64,000 nucleotides of DNA from Bacteroidia bacterium (GTDB lineage Bacteria; Bacteroidota; Bacteroidia; Cytophagales; Flammeovirgaceae): the NCBI GenBank assembly GCA_030425505.1, contig JAUIAB010000006.1:57825-121824 (forward strand), read 5' to 3'. The position numbers and the translations under genes are program-made. This document shows positions 1-8,100 of the stretch, piece by piece; the first letter of the stretch is position 1, and the number at the start of each line of letters is the position of its first letter. Under the pieces are notes generated by a model that ran no database searches, was not told where the DNA came from, and worked only from the letters and a program-made list of their open reading frames with translations.

Positions 1-1
1 T

Positions 2-1471
2 ACCTTTCTTTTTTGGCTATCAGACTATCAAAAAAGCACCTATAGTCAGCTAGATAAATTTTCTTTCAATCCAAGGATATCAACTTTTTTTGTTCCTCTA
101 GGACAAGAAATAGAAAAGTCAAACATAAGCATAGATTCAGTTTGGCTAGAAACACCTTATTTGTGGGTGCAGAAAGTAAACGAGCTACGTTTGCAAATAA
201 TTAATCATGGTAAGCAGCAAATTGAAAATAGTTTGGTTAAGCTTATTGTAGAAGACCGTCAGGTTTCTACAAAGAAGTTAACCATCGAGGGCAACACAAA
301 GAAAACTATAAAACTCAACTTTTCTCTTTCTAGTCCGGGTATTAAAAAATGTAGAATAGAAATAGAAGACAATGGATTAAACTTCGATAACAAATTTTAT
401 TTTACCTTAGAAAGTGCTCCTCAAATAGATATTGCACATATATACCAAAAAAGGCAGCCCTATATACCTGGGGTTTTTGCAGATAAAGAGCTTTTCAACT
501 TATCATCGACTTCTTATAAGGCTGTAGACTTTCAAGAGCTTCTTGATGCTGATTTAATTATACTTGAAAACTTGGAAAAGACTACTCAGGATTTCCAAAG
601 AGAACTTCTTTCTCAACTAAAAAAAGGTAAAAGTATAGTTGTGTTTCCTTCTGATAAAATCGATAAAAATTTATTAAATCAATTGAAAATCAATCATCAA
701 AAAATAAATACAGATAAAAGTTTTGTTCAATTATCTCCGCCATCTTTAGGAAATATTTTTTTTAAAGATATTTTTGAAAAAGACCCTCAAAAGGCTGAAA
801 TGCCTTCAGCTAATATCATAATAGAAACGGAAGGATACCCCATTATTAAACTGAAAAACGGCAAAATATTTCTTAGTAAAACGCAAAGAGGTTCAGGTCT
901 CGTATACCTTTTTAGTTCTCCACTAGATCCAGAGTTCACAGACTTACCCATGCATGCCCTTTTTCTTCCTCTTATGTATAAAATGGCATTTCAAAGTAAA
1001 AATAAAGAAGAGAGGTTGTATTATTACCTAAATGAACCTGTTGGAAAAACTAGAATAGATAAGGGATCGGGTAAGAGTTCTATATATACATTCAGCTCTT
1101 CTGAACATGCTATAGTTCCTGCTCAGCAGCAAGTTGAAAACGAACTTTTATTTACGATTAACAATCAATCTTTCCACGCGGGACATTACGATGTATGGGC
1201 AGATAGTCTAAAGCCAGAAGAAAAAAAGATGGCTTTCAACTACTCAAAGAGAGAATCTCAAATAAATACTTTTAGCAGTGCTGAATTAGAAAGAATAGCG
1301 AAGCAAAACCATATTCAAATATTGAAAAGTGCTGATTTAGAATCATTTACTAGTGAAGTGAAATTAGGATTTATGCCAAGACAATTATGGCAATACTTTA
1401 TACTTCTGGCATTAATAATGGTAATTGTTGAAATTCTAGTAACACTTTTATGGAAGACGAGAAAAGGGTGA
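2..1471 (+). CDS. BatA-like membrane protein, 3' part (5' end outside window)
   Basis: The reading frame is open from the first bases of the window, so the N-terminus is missing; the first candidate start inside (TTG at 161) is probably internal. The visible ~489 residues have a mixed alpha/beta region and one C-terminal membrane helix (QLWQYFILLALIMVIVEILV) followed by a basic tail. This matches the family of large Bacteroidota proteins that begin with a BatA (aerotolerance regulator N-terminal) double-membrane domain and end with another helix; their biochemical role is unknown. The segment IDIAHIYQKRQPY to KKGKSIVVFPSD looks like the degenerate von Willebrand-like part. It lies 83 bp upstream of hemC in the same direction. 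The family call is from memory of this architecture; the diagnostic N-terminal domain cannot be seen here. Confidence 0.7.
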   Translation, partial: TFLFWLSDYQKSTYSQLDKFSFNPRISTFFVPLGQEIEKSNISIDSVWLETPYLWVQKVNELRLQIINHGKQQIENSLVKLIVEDRQVSTKKLTIEGNTKKTIKLNFSLSSPGIKKCRIEIEDNGLNFDNKFYFTLESAPQIDIAHIYQKRQPYIPGVFADKELFNLSSTSYKAVDFQELLDADLIILENLEKTTQDFQRELLSQLKKGKSIVVFPSDKIDKNLLNQLKINHQKINTDKSFVQLSPPSLGNIFFKDIFEKDPQKAEMPSANIIIETEGYPIIKLKNGKIFLSKTQRGSGLVYLFSSPLDPEFTDLPMHALFLPLMYKMAFQSKNKEERLYYYLNEPVGKTRIDKGSGKSSIYTFSSSEHAIVPAQQQVENELLFTINNQSFHAGHYDVWADSLKPEEKKMAFNYSKRESQINTFSSAELERIAKQNHIQILKSADLESFTSEVKLGFMPRQLWQYFILLALIMVIVEILVTLLWKTRKG

Positions 1472-1554
1472 AAGTAAGCGTTTTGTTTTTTCAATACAGA
1501 CACACTTTTTTTCTTTAAGTTAAATTTCTTGGATACAAGCTAGAAAAGGAAACT

Positions 1555-2484
1555 ATGCAGAGCAAAATTCATATAAAAATAGGAACAAGGGAAAGCCCTT
1601 TAGCCATGTGGCAAACAAAGTATGTTTCTAATCTTCTAAACGAGCATAATTGCACAACGGAAATTATTCCAGTCATTACTAAGGGAGATAAGATACTGGA
1701 TAGAGAAATAGGGAAAATTGGAAGTAAAGGAGTTTTTACTGAGGAGTTGGAACAAAAACTAAAAAATGGAGAAATAGATATAGCCATACATAGTGCTAAA
1801 GATATGCCAACAACTCTAGAGCAAGGTTTAGAAATTATTGCTTTCACCAAAAGAGAAAAGGTAAATGATGTTTTACTTTCTTTGACCCCTCAATTACACC
1901 TAAACAAAGAATCAAAAATAGTAGTTGGAACATCCTCTGTTCGCAGAGTGGCTTTTTTGAAGCGATATTATCCCAATATAACTTTAAAAGATGTTCGGGG
2001 AAACCTTCAAACACGAGTAAAAAAAATGAAGGAAGGAGGCTATGATGCTCTTATGTTGGCATATGCAGGAGTAAAAAGAATGGACATGGATAAGCATATA
2101 AGAAAAACATTTGAAGTCAATACGTTTATTCCAGCAGTAGCTCAAGGGTCTATAGCGGTGGAGAGCTCAATAGGCATGGCTAAAGAGTTAAAAAACAAGA
2201 TAAAGCAAGCTGTTAATTGCTCTATTTCAGAAAAAGAAATTTTATGTGAGAGAAGCTTCTTAAGAAAAATGGAAGGCGGCTGTAGTATTCCTGTTTTCGC
2301 ATACGCAAATATACAAAATGAAACCGTAGAAATATCTGGAGGGATTATCAGTTTAGACGGCAAAGAAATAATAGTAGAAAAAGGCACAGGAAATAGTAAA
2401 AAAGTAAAAGAAATAGGGGAGGCTCTAGCTAAAGAAGTACTAGAAAAAGGTGGTAGGGATATTCTTGATAGTCTTCATAAATAA
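1555..2484 (+). CDS. hemC: Hydroxymethylbilane synthase (porphobilinogen deaminase)
   Basis: This cytosolic enzyme joins four porphobilinogen molecules into hydroxymethylbilane in heme biosynthesis. The 309 residues fit the family length (about 310). Visible motifs are the N-terminal IGTRESPLAMWQ, the catalytic aspartate in HSAKDMPT (D83), the paired arginines in GTSSVRR (R130, R131), and the dipyrromethane-cofactor cysteine in EGGCSIPVFAY (C243). The usual PAVGQGALAIE motif reads PAVAQGSIAVE, a modest variant. The ATG at 1555 follows an A/G-rich stretch (AAAAGGA). The gene converges on gldF. No other heme gene is in the window. Identification is firm. Confidence 0.96.
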   Translation: MQSKIHIKIGTRESPLAMWQTKYVSNLLNEHNCTTEIIPVITKGDKILDREIGKIGSKGVFTEELEQKLKNGEIDIAIHSAKDMPTTLEQGLEIIAFTKREKVNDVLLSLTPQLHLNKESKIVVGTSSVRRVAFLKRYYPNITLKDVRGNLQTRVKKMKEGGYDALMLAYAGVKRMDMDKHIRKTFEVNTFIPAVAQGSIAVESSIGMAKELKNKIKQAVNCSISEKEILCERSFLRKMEGGCSIPVFAYANIQNETVEISGGIISLDGKEIIVEKGTGNSKKVKEIGEALAKEVLEKGGRDILDSLHK

Positions 2485-2548
2485 AGGAATGCCTCTTCAC
2501 AATGCATTTCTCTTTTGTAGGAACTATCTCATTAGCACATAAACTCCA

Positions 2549-3280
2549 TTACCTCCACTTTCTTGAAGAAAGAATAAACTTTGTCAAGAAAAGAAAAACA
2601 ACAGTAATACTCAAAAAATAGAATAAATCCCTGGAGTCCACCAGTCCTCTACTGATTGAGTTGTAATGATAATCAATGCCAAACTTTTGAAGAATAAAAG
2701 AAGAAGATGACCAAAGGTCAATTGCAGCGATAGAGGAAAAGCCATCATAGAAAAAGAAGCAAAGAAACACTGACAAAAGAAAAGCGACAATTTGATTATC
2801 AGAAATAGAAGAGGCTGTTATTCCAATGGATGTAAAAACTGAAGCTAAAAAAAGAAGACCCAGGTAAGAACCAATCACAGCCGCGGTATCAATATTTCCT
2901 TCGGGCTGACCAAGCTTGTAGATTGAAAAATAGTAAATAGTAGTTGGTAAAATTGCTATAAGAACTAGAAAAAGACTACCCAGGTACTTGCCTAAAATAA
3001 TTTCAAACTCAGATAAAGGCTTAGTTAATAATAACTCAAGCGTTTTTTCTTTTTTCTCTTCCGAAAAAGAGCGCATAGTAATGGCTGGGATGAGAAAAAT
3101 AAAAACATAAGGAGCAATCATAAAAAAGGAAGATAAACTAGCAAAACCTCCTTCTAAAACACTAGTCTGAGGGAATACCCAAACAAATAAGCCAAGAATA
3201 ACCCAGAAAAAAGTTAACGTTATATAGCCAATAAGTGAGTTGAAATAAGCTTTTACTTCTTTAATAAATAATGGAAACAT
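2549..3280 (-). CDS. gldF: Gliding-motility ABC transporter permease GldF
   Basis: A 243-residue integral membrane protein with about six hydrophobic segments and the ABC-2 permease pattern MRSFSEEKKEKTLELLLTKP after the second one, which is typical of GldF. In Flavobacterium GldF works with GldG (periplasmic/membrane subunit) and the ATPase GldA; it is tied to gliding and lipoprotein handling, but the substrate is unknown. The start MFPLFIKEVKAYFNSLIGY is the normal GldF N-terminus. The usual partner gldG would be expected directly downstream, but that position is taken by the convergent hemC 64 bp away, so the gene appears solitary. A plain ABC-2 permease is the alternative, but the N-terminal match favours GldF. 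Confidence 0.88.
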   Translation of the reverse strand: MFPLFIKEVKAYFNSLIGYITLTFFWVILGLFVWVFPQTSVLEGGFASLSSFFMIAPYVFIFLIPAITMRSFSEEKKEKTLELLLTKPLSEFEIILGKYLGSLFLVLIAILPTTIYYFSIYKLGQPEGNIDTAAVIGSYLGLLFLASVFTSIGITASSISDNQIVAFLLSVFLCFFFYDGFSSIAAIDLWSSSSFILQKFGIDYHYNSISRGLVDSRDLFYFLSITVVFLFLTKFILSSRKWR

Positions 3281-3297
3281 AACTTACAGTTAAGTTA

Positions 3298-3305
3298 CAA
3301 AATTA
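3298..3305 (-). promoter_or_regulatory. Possible -7 box (TAATTTTG) of gldF
   Basis: Read leftward, TAATTTTG matches the Bacteroidota -7 consensus TAnnTTTG and ends 17 bp before the gldF ATG. No TTG or TTTG element was found at the expected 17-23 bp upstream, so this is a half match only. The 5' leader would be about ten bases. Confidence 0.3.
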
Positions 3306-3980
3306 CTGACAAATGATTAAATTGATATATTCTGTATTTGTTTAATGAGTTAGTTGAATGCCAGAAGAGAGAGAGAATGGATAATCTTTCAGGAAGTATG
3401 CATTGCACATTCTTGTTTGAGTCGCAGATTTAATTGCGCCTTTTAGTGAAGCTTTGCCCAAACAAACGATGTTTTGTTAGTTAAAGCAACTCAAGCTTTA
3501 AATATCCCTTGATAGTTTTTATCGTAAGCATAATGATATGCAATAAAAGAGCGTCAAAAATTTGGCGTTCTCGAAGGTAAAACGCTACAATGAAAAACGT
3601 TAGAGCGTTCAAATTTTTAAGATTTTTCTTTGATTCGTTTCTTTTTATCTCTAAAAAGAAATGAATATTAATCAAGTGGAGCTAATAATCATACAAAGAG
3701 ATATTCAGAGGTATTGTAAATGACCGATACTCAACACGTAAAACAGTTGTATTAAGATGAGAAATGCCCTGATAATTAATAAATTGGTAAAAAACGAGGT
3801 TATATTGTCTAAAAACAATTCTATAAAACCATTTTTTCACTTATTCCATATTCAAAGCAAAGTATAATAGTGATTGTTTTTACTCTCTTTTTTTAACTGA
3901 TTTCTATGCGGGTTCGTACCTCCGAATATCTCTACAAAAATAACCTTAGAGCAATAAATAGAGTAGCACAATATATTGAG
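3306..3980. other. Gene-poor stretch between gldF and the barrel gene
   Basis: Apart from a 64-codon leftward frame at 3481-3675 with no family features, no gene can be supported. The part at 3547-3620 holds repeated GCG(T/A) steps, with AACGCT and AGCGTT arms that could form loose hairpins, but no clear RNA or terminator. The remainder is featureless AT-rich DNA. Confidence 0.5.
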
Positions 3981-4016
3981 AAAATAAAAAAACCTTTGAA
4001 GCACAAACTCCAAAGG
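3981..4016 (-). terminator. Rho-independent terminator of the barrel gene
   Basis: Leftward, the arms CCTTTGGAG and CTTCAAAGG form a 9-bp stem with one G-T pair around a 6-base loop, followed by TTTTTTTATTTT. It lies about 40 bp past the stop of the gene ending at 4055. Confidence 0.85.
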
Positions 4017-4054
4017 CTCTCTTACTAAAAGACTTTATAAAAATATAGAACTAA

Positions 4055-4888
4055 CTAGAACTGCACCCCAACAGACATAGTCCAAGTACTAGTGTTCAAA
4101 TTAGTATTTGGCTGATCTGCTGCAAAAGAAGTATTAATACCTTGGTTGATATTAGAAAGACCCCATCTATATCGTACATCAAATACTAAATCAAATGGCA
4201 TAGACTCTATTGCATAAGGAACACCTAAGCCAATATTAATTCCAAAATCAAAACCATTGAACTCAGAGTTAACCATTTCATAGTCAACCGTATTAATAAC
4301 ATTTACCCCTCCATTGTTATTATTATCCAGCTCAGTTCTAATCTCACGGCGATCAATAGAACCAATATTCCATGCAAAAGATGGACCTATTACCAAATGT
4401 GGATTCAATCTCTCTAATATATTTAAAGGGTTTACAACTAGCACGGGATCTAAATTAAGATAATTTAAAGTATAGGTGTGGTATGCATTCCAACTTCCTC
4501 CTCTTAATTCCGCTATTTCAGCTAAAATATCATTAGGACCGTTTTGTCTATGCAAGACATTAGCATGACCAGTTTGAAACCAGCCTAGCTCACCCCTTAC
4601 AGAGAGAGTAGAAGTTAAATGATAAGTGAAAAAGCCAGAAAGAGCAAACCCATTCCTAGAGTTTCTTCTACCTTCATTATTACTAGCATCACCAAGTTTA
4701 ACTTGATTCCACTTAAAAGTCCCGAAAGTTAAACCAACTCTACCACCAAAATTAAATGTACCAGGAGTGTTGCCTGTTGGCAAGTCTTCTTCTTCATCGA
4801 CAGACATCTGCTGACCATTAACAGAAAATGCACCTACACCTATGATCATAAGTGCAAAAACCAACGATTTAAATGAATATCTTTTCAT
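4055..4888 (-). CDS. Outer-membrane beta-barrel protein (PorT/OmpW-like)
   Basis: A 277-residue exported protein. The signal peptide is MKRYSFKSLVFALMIIGVGAF, with likely cleavage near VNGQ. The mature part has alternating strands typical of an 8-stranded outer-membrane barrel (for example VGLTFGTFKW and FDLVFDVRYRWGLSN) and ends in phenylalanine (SVGVQF), as outer-membrane barrels do. An acidic stretch (SVDEEEDLP) follows the signal peptide. The gene stands alone, has its own terminator, and is divergent from the giant lipoprotein gene. Function and ligand are unknown; the name is structural only. Confidence 0.75.
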   Translation of the reverse strand: MKRYSFKSLVFALMIIGVGAFSVNGQQMSVDEEEDLPTGNTPGTFNFGGRVGLTFGTFKWNQVKLGDASNNEGRRNSRNGFALSGFFTYHLTSTLSVRGELGWFQTGHANVLHRQNGPNDILAEIAELRGGSWNAYHTYTLNYLNLDPVLVVNPLNILERLNPHLVIGPSFAWNIGSIDRREIRTELDNNNNGGVNVINTVDYEMVNSEFNGFDFGINIGLGVPYAIESMPFDLVFDVRYRWGLSNINQGINTSFAADQPNTNLNTSTWTMSVGVQF

Positions 4889-5191
4889 TGAATCTTTAAA
4901 TTATTATTTACAGTTAAGTTTTAAAATCAAAATATATCTTTGGTAATTAAACCAACGGCAAAGTAAATTAAAAAAAAGAATTGCATGATATTTTCTTTTA
5001 AAAAAAAGAGGAATAGTTATGCAAATAATATTTTTAAAAGTTTAATTTGATTAAAAATAAAATTATTAATAGTTTCCCTGTCAAATTCTTTAAAAAAGCA
5101 ATAAGCTACTTGTATTAAATCAAATCTTAATCTCTAAATTGCGGGCTGATTTTAGGGAAATAGTATGCAACCAAAAAAAGTAAATTTTAAC
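4889..5191. promoter_or_regulatory. Divergent intergenic region between barrel gene and giant lipoprotein gene
   Basis: This AT-rich spacer must carry both promoters. On the plus strand TATCTTTG at 4935-4942 fits the -7 consensus TAnnTTTG, but it lies about 250 bp from the lipoprotein start and has no clear -33 partner. On the leftward side AACTTAACTGTAA lies about 20 bp before the barrel ATG; the same 13-mer precedes gldF. No small gene was seen. Confidence 0.35.
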
Positions 5192-8100
5192 ATGAAACAA
5201 AAGTTCAAAAGGATGATTCGAATGCGATTCTCATTCGTAACGATGTTCGTGCTAGGCGCGATACTCGTATTGAACTCGTGTAAAGACGAGTTCTCCGATG
5301 AAGACTTCTTAAAGCAAAAACTAGCGGCTGAGCAAGCTGCAATGGATGAAGCTAGAAGAAACGATTCACTTAAAGCAATTGGAAGATTAATTGACTACAC
5401 AGTAAATGTAGTTTATGGAAACACTTCTTCTTTTGGAAACCAAAGAGTGGTAGGTAGTGTAGCAGGGGCAGTAGTAACGGTTGTTCAAGGAGATAGGGTA
5501 GAGAGCAGAACTTCAGATGAGTCTGGTTTGGTTACTTTCTCTAGCTTGAGAAGAGGTGGAGCTTCAGTAAATATTAGGTTAGATGGATTTACTCCAGTTG
5601 ACTACATAGTTACTTTTGTTGCTCAAAATGATAATAATGCAGATGGAGCTAATGCACCTGCGCAATGGTATGCTTCAAATAACATTCCAATATTTGAAAT
5701 ACCAGTAGCTGGTGGTGATCCTGAAAAATTTGCTACAGTTAGCGGACAGTTAACTGCTGATATTGATCTTACAGACTCTGATATAGAGCCAGTTAGTGGT
5801 GTTAGAGTAAGTGCTTCTATGGATATTACAAACGGATTTGTGGCGAACTTCAATAGAGGAAATGATGACTTTGGTCAAATAACAAGCATCTCTTATGGAG
5901 CAGCTACATTTGGTGCATCTTCTGCAGCAGATGGAATGTATGAATTTATGGTTCCTGCATTTGCTTCGGGTCAAGGCTTGCCATACAATGTTTATTTTGA
6001 TGATTTTGCAGCTGACCAAACCTATTTTGCTGATGCTCTTGGAGGCGATGCTTCTTTAGAAAGAGTAACAGTAAGAGCTACTTTCTCTGCTTCCCACACA
6101 GATGCACAGGTTGGAAATGCTAATGCTAACTTTCCTAACAATAATGGACTCAGAGGAGATCTTCAAGTAGCAATTACTCCTGCACTTGCTGGTGGTAATG
6201 GTGCTGTAGTAGCTCCTGTGCTTTCTAACAATGCAGGAATGGTAACTTCTGTAACAGTAAGTAGTGGTGGATCTTATACGCATGCACCAACAGTAATGAT
6301 TGGTGGAAACGCAGTTGTAAGTGCTGGTTTTGATGCAGCTACAGGTGAGGTAACAGAAGTTAATGTAGTAAGCGGTGGTTCTGGATATACTTCAGCTCCA
6401 GCGGTCTCGTTTAGAGGAATGAGAGAAATATTTGTAGGTGGAGCAGCTAACGCTGATCAAGAAGATGCCATTAAGACTAAGCTTGGGTACAACGAAAATT
6501 ATGATAAAATAACATTTGTTGATGCGAATAACGATCCTGTAGAGTTTGTTAATGCTAATGGTGGAGTGGTAGATAAATTGCATCTTGAACTTAATGGTCA
6601 AAATATAGATGAGCAGGTAGGGAATGCATCTGTTACAGTTCCTGGACCATTTACTCAGGTGCCAGCTGTTGAAGTAAGTGGAGGAAATCCAACTACTGCT
6701 GCGGTTATAGGTACTACGCTTAATGCGGATGGAAGTGTTTCATTTACTATAGATAATGGTGGAGCTGAGTATGAAGATGCGCCAAGTATTACAGTGTCTG
6801 ATCCAATAGAGGAAGCAGCAACAGCTAAAGTTTCTAGGATTGGAAGATCAACAGCAAGTATAGATGAAATAGCTATTGATGATGATGCGTATGGTATGTA
6901 TACGCAAGCTCCAGTAGCAACTCTAACTGAGATGGGTACGGAGGCTGCTGTATTAGAAACTACTGCTGGTGAGCATCCAGAAGAGAATGACTACTATCAG
7001 GTAGATAGAGTGCTAGTTGTTTCAGGTGGTGCAGGATATCCTGCAAATACTGGAGTAGAATTTGAGGATGATGTGGAAACTAGAGCAAGTTTACAGGCGG
7101 TATTTACAGAGAATCCTCAGTTTGCTAGTGCTACTATTGCAACAGCAATTGATCCAGCGGATCAAGGTTCTGGTTATACAGAAGCATTAACAGTAAGTGC
7201 GGAGTACTTACAAAGAGAAGATTGGGAAAATGGAGATGCATGGGTAGATGCTTCGGCAGGAGTTTATGAAATGGGTCAGTTTAATGTGATGATGGAAGGT
7301 ACTCCTCTTACAGATGGCGGACTTGTTATTACTAGCTCTGGTTTAGGATATACAAGAGTTCCTTCTGCTACTATAACAGATGGTGCGACAACTACTGAAG
7401 CGCTTGTATGGGGAAGAGATGGTAACTTTGCGGATGATCAGTCTGCTATTGGTTCATATGTAAGAGGTGTACTTGGTGGGGAACCAAACAATACACCTAT
7501 TTTAGATTTCACTCTTTCTAACAATGGTCCTATACATAGTTTTATGATAGATAAGTCAGTAAGAGGTGTTACGTACAAAGCAGATGAAGATCTTGATAGG
7601 ATTAGAGTTATAGCAACTTCAGTAAATAATGCTAATCCATCAGAAGCTCAGTTTGCTTTTGAAGGAACAGCAGTTTTATCAAATGAAGCAGCTGATGGTA
7701 GATTAGGGGATAATTTGGTAGTACAAGTAGAAGAAGGGGGTGCTTATTTTGCACAGCCTGCTTCAGTTACCCTTCAAAATATCGAAGGTTCGATAGGAGA
7801 GCTTAATATGGAATTTGATATACTTGGAACTTTTACAATTAACTTTGACCAAGATGCAGAATTCAATAACCCGCCAGGTGATCAAGGTAATGATAATGAA
7901 TTAGATGATGCAGGGGATGACTTCTTTATGAGTATTCAGCCTAATGCTGGAAATGGCAATAACAGAGCAGTATTGGAAGTGTCAAGAAATAATGATGGAA
8001 CATTTGATAGACTATCTGTTGTATCAGAAAATAGAGGAGAAGGATTTACTGCGGAAGATATTGTAGCACTTAGAGAAGCATTAGATCAAGGTTTTGAAAG

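Noticed and set aside
2486..2515. Terminator between hemC and gldF (GGAATGC/GCATTTC)
   Set aside because: The stem has a mismatch and an 11-base loop; too weak to list.
3481..3675. 64-codon leftward frame in the gldF-barrel gap
   Set aside because: Low-complexity, no family features, no promoter or start context; probably chance.
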